From: Sphingobacterium paucimobilis HER1398
GTDB taxonomy: Bacteria; Bacteroidota; Bacteroidia; Sphingobacteriales; Sphingobacteriaceae
NCBI RefSeq assembly: GCF_000416985.1
Contig: NZ_ATDL01000014.1
Span: 1-64,000, forward strand
Length of the DNA stretch: 64,000 nucleotides
Direction of reading: 5' to 3'
Below, piece by piece: positions 7,573 through 15,157 of this stretch; position 1 is the stretch's first letter, and each line of letters opens with the position of its first letter. A program made the translations under genes and the position numbers. Under the pieces are notes generated by a model. It saw nothing but the letters and a program-made list of their open reading frames with translations. It ran no database searches and was not told the origin of the DNA.

Positions 7573-9042
7573 ATGAGAACAGGTCTATTGCTATTGTTTC
7601 TTGCCGTGTTGCACCTCAGCTTTACGAGAGCGGCTGCAGAAGGGCATAGCGTAGATTCATTACCGGCGTCGGCAATTGATTCCGTTGTATTTCCCCGGCC
7701 GTTATGGAAACCTATAGATTTGAAGATTCAAGATTTGTTGATCAGACCTCTTGATCCGAAGCGTCCCAAACACTTTTGGCGAGCCGGTACAGAGTGGTTC
7801 TTGACCCAGGCTTTTCCGGCAACCTTTAACCGTTTTATAACCAAAGATCCCTATTCCTATATCACGTTCAAGAATTTCATTCAGCATCAGCGACTAAGTG
7901 CTTGGGATTGGGATGATAATCAATTTACGACAAATCAGATCGACCATCCTTATCACGGTCAGCTGTACTTTAATGCCTTCCGAAGCAATGGATATAATTT
8001 TTACCAATCCAGTATAGCGACATTTGCAGGCTCTTATATCTGGGAGACGGCAGGGGAGACACAGCACCCTGCAATCAATGATCTGGTCAATACGACCTTT
8101 GGCGGAATTATTCTGGGGGAGATGACCCATCGGGTATCCCGTAACATCTTGGCCCGGAGTCGGCATGGGCATAATGTTGTGGGCAATGAGATCGTGGCAC
8201 TATTGGTAAATCCGGTCAATAGTTTGAACCGTTTACTCGATGGCAAATGGGGTAAGCGTGTAGATGATTATTATCTGGTTGACTCTTCGGTGATCAGCGC
8301 AGAGATTGATGCCGGGTTTAGGCGTTTCGATGCTAAGGAAGGAGATTTTTTATCCAAGGGGAAAGATTCTTTTTATACCAGGTTACGCTTTAAGTACAGT
8401 AACGGTGAGCACAATTATAAGCGACCTTTTGATCAGTTTTCGGTCAATCTTGAAGTGGGGAGTGGTGACAGTACTTTTATCAATGCCGTCAATGTGCATG
8501 CGTTGTTGTACGGTGCCAAATTCTTCAAAACCAGGAAAGGAGATCATTTTGGAACCCTGAATGCTCATTATGATTTTTATAATAACGATGCTTTTTTCTA
8601 TGGAGCACAGAGTTTAAACTATAACTGGCTGTCCGAGTTTACTTACAAAAAAAATAATAAGCTGAATCTAAGTTTGGGCGTAGGGGCTGTTCTTTTGGCA
8701 GCGGTGCCTGATCCCTATTTATTGTACGGTGCCAGTCGCAATTATAACTATGGATCAGGGGCCTCTTATCGTTTTAAAGGCGAGCTCAGTCTATTGAATC
8801 GATTGTTATTTACAACAGATTACAATGGTGGCGTTTTTTATACGATCAGCGGTACCCCATCTTATTACATCTTGCACGCAGGTACTGTCGAGGGCAGTTT
8901 GCGTGTTTTCAAACGATGGTCCATTAACCTACGATCAGGCTACTTCGCCCTTCAAGGCGAATTCAGAGACGAAAAGTATCCCGATTTTTATCGGGAATTC
9001 CCGTTTGGATCGGTCTCCATCGGCTATAATATCCGGTTTTAG
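7573..9042 (+). CDS. DUF3943 domain-containing outer-membrane-associated protein
   Basis: 489 residues with an N-terminal signal peptide. Residues about 110-210 carry the DUF3943 signature: DDNQFTTNQIDHPYHG, the FRSNGYNFYQSS segment, and INDLVNTTFGGIILGEMTHR. The second half has alternating aromatic and polar residues and ends in F, as in an outer-membrane beta-barrel. Function is not known; the pattern HPYHG and GEMTHR conserve polar residues that could bind a ligand or lipid. It converges on the GNAT gene with a 4-nt overlap of the stop regions. No metal-binding or catalytic motif was recognised. Confidence 0.82.
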   Translation: MRTGLLLLFLAVLHLSFTRAAAEGHSVDSLPASAIDSVVFPRPLWKPIDLKIQDLLIRPLDPKRPKHFWRAGTEWFLTQAFPATFNRFITKDPYSYITFKNFIQHQRLSAWDWDDNQFTTNQIDHPYHGQLYFNAFRSNGYNFYQSSIATFAGSYIWETAGETQHPAINDLVNTTFGGIILGEMTHRVSRNILARSRHGHNVVGNEIVALLVNPVNSLNRLLDGKWGKRVDDYYLVDSSVISAEIDAGFRRFDAKEGDFLSKGKDSFYTRLRFKYSNGEHNYKRPFDQFSVNLEVGSGDSTFINAVNVHALLYGAKFFKTRKGDHFGTLNAHYDFYNNDAFFYGAQSLNYNWLSEFTYKKNNKLNLSLGVGAVLLAAVPDPYLLYGASRNYNYGSGASYRFKGELSLLNRLLFTTDYNGGVFYTISGTPSYYILHAGTVEGSLRVFKRWSINLRSGYFALQGEFRDEKYPDFYREFPFGSVSIGYNIRF

Positions 9043-9599
9043 GCCTGACGATATTGCATATGTTCCATCCTTTTCCCAAAAATGGAGATTTCGCGCTGCA
9101 CGACAAATCCCATTTTCTCGTATAGCCGTTTGGCATTTGGATTGTCAAAATCGACAAGCAATCCCAAGACTTCTTGTTTTTTGTTGACAAACTCATCAAT
9201 TACGTAGTTGATCAGTAGTTTGCCAATGCCTTTTCCTTGGGCCAAGGAACTTACCGCTATAGTATCCAGGTATATTTCCCCAGCCTGCGTTTCGTTGGCA
9301 ACCTGGTAATCTATGGCGTAGCGGGTTTTGATATGCGCTAAAACCGGTTTGCGTAGCGCTTCGAGTTGTGCGCCCGGATACAGGCATATCTGTCCCAATA
9401 TCCCTTCTTTATCTTCTGCTACGAAAATATACTGATAGGAGTACTGGTTGTCCTCCCGTTGTATAAGATCGCTAAGAAAACGTTTGCCTTCTTCGAAATC
9501 TTCTTTCCCAATAAACTGATATACGATTTCGGTCATCGCAAGTATCATCAGGCCTGCTATTTGCGAGGCATCTTCTTTATTTGCTTTACGGATCTGCAT
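9039..9599 (-). CDS. GNAT family N-acetyltransferase
   Basis: 186 residues. The GNAT fold is supported by an N-terminal IRKANKEDASQIAGLM strand-helix, the acetyl-CoA-binding motif A (DTIAVSSLAQGKGIGKLLINY, centred on QGKGIG) and the C-terminal YEKMGF motif. The acceptor substrate cannot be predicted. It is convergent with the DUF3943 gene, overlapping by 4 nt, and lies beyond the trigger factor terminator, so it is probably expressed from its own promoter. Confidence 0.88.
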   Translation of the reverse strand: MQIRKANKEDASQIAGLMILAMTEIVYQFIGKEDFEEGKRFLSDLIQREDNQYSYQYIFVAEDKEGILGQICLYPGAQLEALRKPVLAHIKTRYAIDYQVANETQAGEIYLDTIAVSSLAQGKGIGKLLINYVIDEFVNKKQEVLGLLVDFDNPNAKRLYEKMGFVVQREISIFGKRMEHMQYRQA

Positions 9600-9624
9600 T
9601 TTTTTTGTTTTATTCTTCTATCTA

Positions 9625-9656
9625 TAAAAAAAGGGCCAACATACCTGTTAGCCCTT
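9625..9656 (-). terminator. Terminator after trigger factor
   Basis: On the minus strand AAGGGCTAAC and GTTGGCCCTT (one G-U pair) form a 10-bp stem with an 8-nt loop, followed by a TTTTTTT run. It is 20 nt beyond the tig stop codon. Confidence 0.85.
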
Positions 9657-9675
9657 CTCTTATGGTTAAGATTAC

Positions 9676-11013
9676 TTATTTGTTATCTAATTTTTCAAAC
9701 TTATCGTAATCTATTTTTTTCGATTTTGTCTTAACAGTAGTTTTCAAGTGATCAAAAACCTTAAGTGCTTTTACTTCTTCAAATAAGCGGTTTGCTTGCT
9801 CTCTATCCGATAGAAGCTGCATTGCAAACTGACCCAATTGCTCATCTGTAGGTTCTTCGTTGATGTTGTACATCTTGATTTGACCGTAGATACGCTCTTT
9901 TGCTAAGTCAACAACCTCGTCGTATTTAACTTCCAAGTTGTTTGCTGTAACGATTCTGTTCTCGATGATCGTCCATTTCAAGTTGCTCACGAAGTCTGCA
10001 AAACCTTCTTCGATTTCTTCCGCTGAAAGGTTAGGGTTAGTCGCCTGTAACCATCTTTTTAAGAAATCCTCTGGGAATTTAGCTTCTACTTTCTCCATAC
10101 CAAAAGTGTACATATCGTTACGTAGCTTCTGCGCAGAGTTTTGCTTGAATAGGTTTTCTACTTCTTCTTTTACTTTTTCGTTGAATTGCTCTTCAGTAGT
10201 TACTTCACCTTCTGGGAACAATTTGTCGAAGAACTCCTGATTTAGATCAGCTTCTTCTAAACGGTTGATGTTCTGTACCGAAAGTTCGAATTTAGTTACA
10301 TCAAGATTTTCAGCCTCTTCTTCGGTAATACCTAAGATACGAGCGATATCAGCAACTTTGAATGCTTTTTTAATATCGATTTTAACTGTATCGTCTTTTT
10401 TAAGACCTACTAAAGATTTTTTAATTTTAGCGTCTTCGATTACATCCGTACGTACAGATGTAGTTTTTTCGATACCGTCTTCTTTTTCTTGTTTTAATAT
10501 CGCGTATAATACGTCACCTTCCTCCGAAACCTCTGGGTTAGTCATTTTACCGTAGCTGCGACGTAAGTTTTTAGTACGCTCGACTAATGTAGCATCATCA
10601 GCTTTGATATCATACTCAACAAACTCGGTCTCTGCTGTGAAAGGAATGTCAAAAATTGGAGCAAGACCAATCTCATAGTTGAAATTGAACGTGTCTTTGT
10701 AGTCCCAATTGTATTTGTTTTCATCTTCAGCATCTACTGGAAGAGGTTGTCCCAATACTTCAAGTTTCTCTTCTGTGATATAGGCTGAAATCTTTTCATT
10801 TACAACGCGGTTGATCTCATCAAATAAAATAGCTTTACCGTAAGTACGTCTAATATGACCTACAGGTACCATTCCAGGACGGAATCCTGGTAATTTCGCT
10901 TTCTTTGCTTGATCTTTAATCGCTTTGTCGACTGCAGGATTATAATCTTCTGGTGTTAAATCAACGCTGATTTTTGCGCTGATATCATCGATTTTCTGAT
11001 GTGAAATGTTCAT
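9676..11013 (-). CDS. tig: Trigger factor chaperone
   Basis: 445 residues. The N-terminal ribosome-binding domain (about 1-140) has the hallmark GFRPGMVP loop at about 44-51 (GFRxGxxP signature). A PPIase-type middle domain (about 155-245) is strongly diverged, as in other Bacteroidota, and may lack isomerase activity. The helical C-terminal arms extend from about 250 to 445. Trigger factor binds nascent chains at the ribosome exit tunnel. Acidic composition and codon use suggest high expression. It lies downstream of tRNA-Leu on the same strand but behind that gene's terminator. Confidence 0.95.
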   Translation of the reverse strand: MNISHQKIDDISAKISVDLTPEDYNPAVDKAIKDQAKKAKLPGFRPGMVPVGHIRRTYGKAILFDEINRVVNEKISAYITEEKLEVLGQPLPVDAEDENKYNWDYKDTFNFNYEIGLAPIFDIPFTAETEFVEYDIKADDATLVERTKNLRRSYGKMTNPEVSEEGDVLYAILKQEKEDGIEKTTSVRTDVIEDAKIKKSLVGLKKDDTVKIDIKKAFKVADIARILGITEEEAENLDVTKFELSVQNINRLEEADLNQEFFDKLFPEGEVTTEEQFNEKVKEEVENLFKQNSAQKLRNDMYTFGMEKVEAKFPEDFLKRWLQATNPNLSAEEIEEGFADFVSNLKWTIIENRIVTANNLEVKYDEVVDLAKERIYGQIKMYNINEEPTDEQLGQFAMQLLSDREQANRLFEEVKALKVFDHLKTTVKTKSKKIDYDKFEKLDNK

Positions 11014-11042
11014 ACTTTTCTTTAAGCGTTATTTTCGCATTA

Positions 11043-11080
11043 TAAAAAAAATCCCCCCGATGTATTTTGGTCGGGAGGAT
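11043..11080 (-). terminator. Terminator after tRNA-Leu
   Basis: On the minus strand ATCCTCCCGA pairs with TCGGGGGGAT (one C-G/T-G shift), followed by a TTTTTTT tract. It separates tRNA-Leu from tig and leaves only about 30 bp for a tig promoter. Confidence 0.8.
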
Positions 11081-11086
11081 ATCAAG

Positions 11087-11168
11087 TGCGGAAGAAGGGA
11101 CTCGAACCCCCACGCCTTGCGGCGCCAGATCCTAAGTCTGGTGCGGCTACCAATTACGCCACTTCCGC
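11087..11168 (-). tRNA. tRNA-Leu (TAG)
   Basis: 82-nt class II tRNA with a long variable arm. Acceptor GCGGAAG pairs with the 3' CTTCCGC, discriminator A. The anticodon loop CTTAGGA on stem CCAGA/TCTGG gives anticodon TAG (reads CUA and, by wobble, other CUN codons). CCA is not encoded. Confidence 0.95.
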
Positions 11169-11190
11169 AGTTAGGATTTCTTTTGTGCTA

Positions 11191-11221
11191 CAAAGATAGA
11201 ACTCAAATCGATATTTGTCAA
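11191..11221 (-). promoter_or_regulatory. Consensus Bacteroidota promoter of tRNA-Leu
   Basis: The minus strand has -33 TTG (11219-11221), a 20-nt spacer and -7 TATCTTTG (11191-11198), an almost ideal TTG-N19/20-TAnnTTTG promoter. Transcription would start roughly 15 nt before the mature tRNA. Confidence 0.75.
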
Positions 11222-11425
11222 GCCTTTTTTAATAAAAAAAACATTTATAGTTCACTTTTGTCTATAAACACCTAATATTCAGTTTGATTATTTTTAACAA
11301 AAAATAGATGGTATAGTATAATATTAGTAAGGAAAGCCTCATTCCGCCTACGCGATGCTTTGTTCTTGTCTTTTTGACCCCAAAAAAAGACAAAAAAAAT
11401 TTGTTGATATCAAATTTTGTATGTT

Positions 11426-11447
11426 ACTTTGAATATCAAAGTACTTT
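11426..11447 (+). promoter_or_regulatory. Palindromic candidate operator, site 1
   Basis: ACTTTGA-ATA-TCAAAGT is a perfect 7-bp inverted repeat, followed by ACTTT. The 22-nt block matches a second block at 12385-12406 in 20 positions. It overlaps a -7-like sequence (TTACTTTG), with a TTG about 22 nt upstream, and ends 2 nt before the ATG at 11449. A bound protein would block transcription; the HTH_34 regulator encoded in the operon is the natural candidate. Confidence 0.6.
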
Positions 11448-11448
11448 T

Positions 11449-12069
11449 ATGAGTCAACACGATTTAATTAAGGAGATAGGACAGATCAGGTCTCTCATGG
11501 AGCGTTCCTCGAAATTCATGTCTATAAGCGGTCTTTCTGGTATTCTTATCGGAAGCTATGCTTTAATAGGTGCTTTCTTTGGCTATGTTACGGTATATGG
11601 TGCGCGTACCGATTTTAGATACCGGGACAACTATATTACGGATTCGGGTATAATCGGTAAGTTGATTCTCATTGCGGCAGTAGTGTTGTTGGCATCTGTG
11701 CTTACGGCTTTTCTGATGGCCAGGCATAAGGCTAGAAAGAACAAGCAGACAATTTGGAATGCGACCAGCAAAGGATTGCTTATCGCAACGGCCATTCCTT
11801 TATTGACAGGAGGGGTGTTCTCGATGCTGTTAATATATAAAGGAGCATATGGTCTTATCGCTTCTTCCTTATTGATTTTTTATGGACTGGCATTGAGTGC
11901 AGCAAGTAGCTTTACTTTTAAGGAGGCCAGGTGGCTTGGTGTTATGGATATTTTATTGGGTTTACTCGCTTTGGCATTTCCAGGTTATGGCCTTTGGTTT
12001 TGGGCAACGGGATTTGGCCTATTGCATATTGTTTACGGAATTATAGTACATCAACGTTACGAGAAGTGA
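11449..12069 (+). CDS. Membrane protein of unknown function, first gene of the HTH_34/CreD locus
   Basis: 206 residues from the ATG at 11449 (MSQHDLIKE). An upstream in-frame ATG at 11374 would add 25 residues encoded across the promoter-like palindrome, so it was rejected. About five to six hydrophobic helices follow a short cytosolic N-terminus (SLMERSSKF), with a basic loop ARHKARKNKQ between helices 2 and 3. I do not recognise a named family; similar proteins accompany HTH_34 regulators in Bacteroidota. It is coupled to the next gene by a GTGA stop/start overlap, so it may act with the regulator, for instance as a membrane-bound signal input or anti-regulator (inference). Confidence 0.78.
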   Translation: MSQHDLIKEIGQIRSLMERSSKFMSISGLSGILIGSYALIGAFFGYVTVYGARTDFRYRDNYITDSGIIGKLILIAAVVLLASVLTAFLMARHKARKNKQTIWNATSKGLLIATAIPLLTGGVFSMLLIYKGAYGLIASSLLIFYGLALSAASSFTFKEARWLGVMDILLGLLALAFPGYGLWFWATGFGLLHIVYGIIVHQRYEK

Positions 12070-12368
12070 GTTTAGATCTATCCCTATACGATAAAGTGCT
12101 GGAAAATCGTGTCCGTTTGCAGATCATGAGTGTATTGGTCGCTAATGAACATTACGATTTTAATGCTTTAAAAGAACTCCTGCAGATTACAGATGGCAAT
12201 CTCGCTTCTAATCTCAAGAGTCTGGAAAAGGAGGGATACCTTATTGTAGAGAAAAGTTTTGTGGATAGAAAACCCAATACCAAATATATCCGTACCGACA
12301 AAGGACAAAAAGCCTTTGAAAATCATTTGACAGCATTGGAAAATTTGATCAAGCAGCAGTATAAATAA
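12066..12368 (+). CDS. Winged-helix DNA-binding regulator (HTH_34 family)
   Basis: 100 residues. The start is taken as GTG at 12066, overlapping the TGA stop of the previous gene (GTGA); this gives MSLDLSLYDKVLENRVRLQI, the exact family N-terminus. The fold is MarR/ArsR-like: VLENRVRLQIMSVL, then the recognition region LLQITDGNLASNLKSLEKEG and a wing with KSFVDRKPNTKY. No metal or ligand motif is visible. Two near-identical palindromes, before the first gene of this pair and before creD, are the probable binding sites. Such proteins typically repress adjacent membrane-protein genes. Confidence 0.85.
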   Translation: MSLDLSLYDKVLENRVRLQIMSVLVANEHYDFNALKELLQITDGNLASNLKSLEKEGYLIVEKSFVDRKPNTKYIRTDKGQKAFENHLTALENLIKQQYK

Positions 12369-12384
12369 ATTTTTTTGCCTATCA

Positions 12385-12406
12385 ACTTTGAAAAACAAAG
12401 TACTTT
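12385..12406 (+). promoter_or_regulatory. Palindromic candidate operator, site 2
   Basis: ACTTTG-AAAAA-CAAAGT inverted repeat followed by ACTTT; 20 of 22 positions equal site 1 at 11426. It lies 16 nt after the regulator stop and 78 nt before the creD ATG, so it could control creD separately. A near -7 box (CAACTTTG) overlaps it. Confidence 0.6.
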
Positions 12407-12483
12407 CTTTTAGAGGTGGTGTATAATACAGACTTAGCATACATTTTATAACATACGAATAACATTTAAATAGAATAACAATC

Positions 12484-13962
12484 ATGGAAAATGAAATTAA
12501 AACTCCTCCGCAACTCCCTAATTCGAGTATGACCGTCTTTGAGCGAATCAGTAATTCCGTCATCTTGAAAATGTTTGTCATCTTCGTGCTGCTGCTGATT
12601 ATGATGATTCCCATGTCTTTGGTCGATGATCTGGTCCGTGAGAGACGGGATCGTGAACAGCAGGTTTCTTCCGAAATTGCCGCTAAATGGGGGCGGGATC
12701 AGGTCATTGCCAGTCCGGTGTTGGCTGTTCCTTATGATTATGTAAATGAGGTAATTGAAAAGGATAGTAAGGGGAAAGAAGTTGTTGTACAACGTGTTGA
12801 ACAGGATTGGATGTTTCTTCTGCCCAGTCACAGCCAAGTGCAGACCGATATTAAACCAGAGAATCTGAAAAGAGGCATTTATGAATCGGTTGTGTATAAT
12901 TCAAATTTTACCATCAAAGGAAACTTCGCTGGTCTCGATATGAAATTGCTTCCTGTAGCGGCCGATAAAATGAGATGGTCAGAGGCACAATTGGTTTTTG
13001 GGATACAGGATGTAAAAGGGCTGTCGTCTGATCCTGAATTGGAATGGGCAGGTCAAAAAATGCCATTATCGATGGATCTAAGAAACTTTCAGTTGTTTAA
13101 TAACAACATGGCTGCCAACCTGCCTTTGACCAAAGGAGAAGATACCAAGTTTGATTTTCAGATTCGCGTGAAGCTGAGAGGTTCCAAGTCAATCAACTTT
13201 TTGCCTTTGGCTAACCATACGTTGGTTCAGGCCAAGGGAAGTTGGGGAAATCCGAGTTTCAACGGAGCTTATCTGCCCGAAACCCGTGAAGTGACGGATA
13301 AAGAATTCAATGCATCATGGAATATCCCGAGCTTTGGAAGAAAACTGCCGCAGCAATGGTCTGGAGGAAATGACCGCGTGTACCGTTTTTCAGGTATGTC
13401 GCTTGCTGAGGCAAATTTTGATCATTATATAGAGACCACAGATGCTGCAGGTGTGGCCAGCGCGAATATAGAGGCAGCCACAGATATGGATATGGTACAG
13501 ATCAACTTCCTTCCCGAGGTGAATAATTATCAAAAAACAACACGGGTAGCGAAGTATGGGATACTTGTTATTGTATTGACATTTGCATCACTGTTTTTTA
13601 CCGAGATTATTAAAAAGCAACGCATTCACTTGATTCAGTATATTTTAATTGGCGCTGCGATGATCTTGTTTTACTCGTTGTTACTTGCCATCTCTGAACA
13701 TTTAGGATTTAATATGGCCTATTTACTTGCCGCGCTTGCGACAATAGGTCTTATTGCCTCCTTCATTAGAATGATAACGAAGGATAATCGGACAGCCTTG
13801 TTGTTTACGGGGATCCTTGGTCTGTTTTATGGCTTTATTTTCGTGCTGATGCAATTGCGTGATTATTCCTTGATTGTTGGGACGGTCGGTGTATTTATTA
13901 TTCTGGCTATACTTATGCGTATATCTACGAAGATTAACTGGTATCAGTTCGATAAGCAATGA
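12484..13962 (+). CDS. creD: CreD family inner membrane protein
   Basis: 492 residues. An N-terminal transmembrane helix (about 22-45, with FVIFVLLLIMMIPMSLV) is followed by the family motif DDLVRERRDREQQVSSEI, a large periplasmic domain (about 60-340) and five to six closely packed helices at the C-terminus (about 350-485). CreD of enterobacteria belongs to the CreBC regulon and its loss alters envelope integrity; the biochemical role is unknown. Here it follows an HTH_34 regulator rather than a two-component system, the usual Bacteroidota arrangement. A palindrome shared with the first gene of the locus suggests common control. Confidence 0.9.
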   Translation: MENEIKTPPQLPNSSMTVFERISNSVILKMFVIFVLLLIMMIPMSLVDDLVRERRDREQQVSSEIAAKWGRDQVIASPVLAVPYDYVNEVIEKDSKGKEVVVQRVEQDWMFLLPSHSQVQTDIKPENLKRGIYESVVYNSNFTIKGNFAGLDMKLLPVAADKMRWSEAQLVFGIQDVKGLSSDPELEWAGQKMPLSMDLRNFQLFNNNMAANLPLTKGEDTKFDFQIRVKLRGSKSINFLPLANHTLVQAKGSWGNPSFNGAYLPETREVTDKEFNASWNIPSFGRKLPQQWSGGNDRVYRFSGMSLAEANFDHYIETTDAAGVASANIEAATDMDMVQINFLPEVNNYQKTTRVAKYGILVIVLTFASLFFTEIIKKQRIHLIQYILIGAAMILFYSLLLAISEHLGFNMAYLLAALATIGLIASFIRMITKDNRTALLFTGILGLFYGFIFVLMQLRDYSLIVGTVGVFIILAILMRISTKINWYQFDKQ

Positions 13963-13977
13963 AACTAGGTTCTGAAG

Positions 13978-14010
13978 GCATCAAGATGTATGTGACATAC
14001 ATCTTGATGC
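13978..14010 (+). terminator. Terminator-like 33-bp palindrome after creD
   Basis: GCATCAAGATGTATGT and its exact complement flank a single G, giving a 16-bp stem less the loop. It lies between the convergent ends of creD and the DUF6266 gene. There is no strong T-run, so it may act as a bidirectional terminator or mRNA-end stabiliser. Confidence 0.65.
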
Positions 14011-14037
14011 TATTTAAACGATTTTAGCGAAGGCTTG

Positions 14038-14673
14038 CTAGACGCAACCTGCATAAACAGAGTCTGACATTTCTCCCGTAAAAATGTTTAGTACTCCAAA
14101 ATAGATGTGCAATTGTTCTATTTTATGGTAATGATTGGGCAGTTGCCATTCTAATTGGCCATCGTTCACCGTAGCTGCACCTTCATAAAGGCTAGCCTCG
14201 TTTTCGGTGTCATAGGCCAACAGTAGTAACTTGTAGTATCCATCGTATCGGTGCTGATGTCTCTCCCATGTTATCATTAATTTACATTGTTCACGGTGTA
14301 ATGAAGTAACAATTGGCAGATCAAGATTTCCTCTAAAGATTAATGCCTTTTCTGGGTTGATATAAGGGATAGTATCTTCATCATAATCAATCGCATTTTT
14401 GAAGAAATAAGACTGTGCAGCTTGGAAAGCACCGATTCGACTCCCAGGAGGCGCTATGTTTTTGTAACCTAGCTTGATGATTTCTCCGATAGGGGATAAA
14501 AACTTAGATACCGCTTTCATACGGTTACGGTTGATAATTGTTAATTCAGTAGGTTTACGTTTGACATAGCGTGGAAGCGATCGGATTATTGCTTGACCAT
14601 TTAGTTCATAGCCTACAACACTTCCTACTTTTCCAGAGAACGGGCCGTTGATACCACCTTTTAGTATTGCCAT
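14038..14673 (-). CDS. DUF6266 family protein
   Basis: 211 residues without a signal peptide. The N-terminus MAILKGGINGPFSGKVGSVV is the signature of DUF6266, a family largely limited to Bacteroidota and often present in several copies per genome. The N-terminal half resembles a small basic domain (RSLPRYVKRKPTELT) and the second half is predicted beta-rich. Function unknown; the GxxGxxSGKVGxVVG pattern recalls mobile or phage-tail-like surface proteins but no firm link can be made. The gene is alone, followed upstream by an AT-rich 484-bp gap, which would fit a transferred singleton. Confidence 0.8.
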   Translation of the reverse strand: MAILKGGINGPFSGKVGSVVGYELNGQAIIRSLPRYVKRKPTELTIINRNRMKAVSKFLSPIGEIIKLGYKNIAPPGSRIGAFQAAQSYFFKNAIDYDEDTIPYINPEKALIFRGNLDLPIVTSLHREQCKLMITWERHQHRYDGYYKLLLLAYDTENEASLYEGAATVNDGQLEWQLPNHYHKIEQLHIYFGVLNIFTGEMSDSVYAGCV

Positions 14674-15157
14674 AATTTTTGTTTTTAGGAGTACCGCATA
14701 CCGAGAAGGTTCGGAACATGTCCTGTACTAGTTTATAATTAATTATTACTAAATATACTGATTATTCTGATAATACAGAAATATGATAGAGATTATCTAG
14801 AGTATTACTAGTGATTTACCTCTATGAACCCTCTATAAAACCCCTATTTACCCCTTATAAAATCTCTATAATTTTATAAGGAATAACGAACTTGGTATCT
14901 ATTTGGGGTTTAACTGAAAGGAAATACAGGTAAAACATATTGACCTAAGTTTATTTCTGAATAAATCATGTGTAATTACGCTTAAAAGGTTCATGTTTTT
15001 GTTAATATTTTTGCATTCGGGATTTGTTTCCGAAAAATTTATCGAAAATAAGCAGTGTGGCTGAATTCATTGATAATAAGCCTAAATTTGACTGTAACCC
15101 TAACAGTGCCTTAAATAAACAGGTAGACTGTATATGTAAACTCAGCGAAGTACAAAT
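14674..15157. other. AT-rich intergenic region between DUF6266 and M16 peptidase genes
   Basis: No open frame of coding character. It holds an inverted repeat CCTTATAAAA/TTTTATAAGG (14853-14881), short CTATAAAA-like direct repeats next to it, and a -7 box for the peptidase gene at 15006-15013. Base composition is clearly lower in G+C than the flanking genes. Confidence 0.6.
15006..15013 (+). promoter_or_regulatory. Candidate -7 box of the M16 peptidase gene
   Basis: TATTTTTG matches TAnnTTTG. It would give a leader of about 137 nt before the ATG at 15158. A -33 TTG at proper distance is not seen. Confidence 0.35.

Noticed and set aside
11374..11448. Upstream ATG extending the membrane protein by 25 residues
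   Set aside because: The extension would be encoded by the A-rich promoter region and the palindrome, and MSQHDLIKE at 11449 is a natural start.
12168..12837. Minus-strand open frames across the regulator and the start of creD
   Set aside because: They run opposite to well-supported genes and cross the palindromic operator region; no family resemblance.
14853..14881. Inverted repeat as the end of an insertion sequence
   Set aside because: No transposase, no second copy and no target duplication are present; it is only a short AT-rich palindrome.
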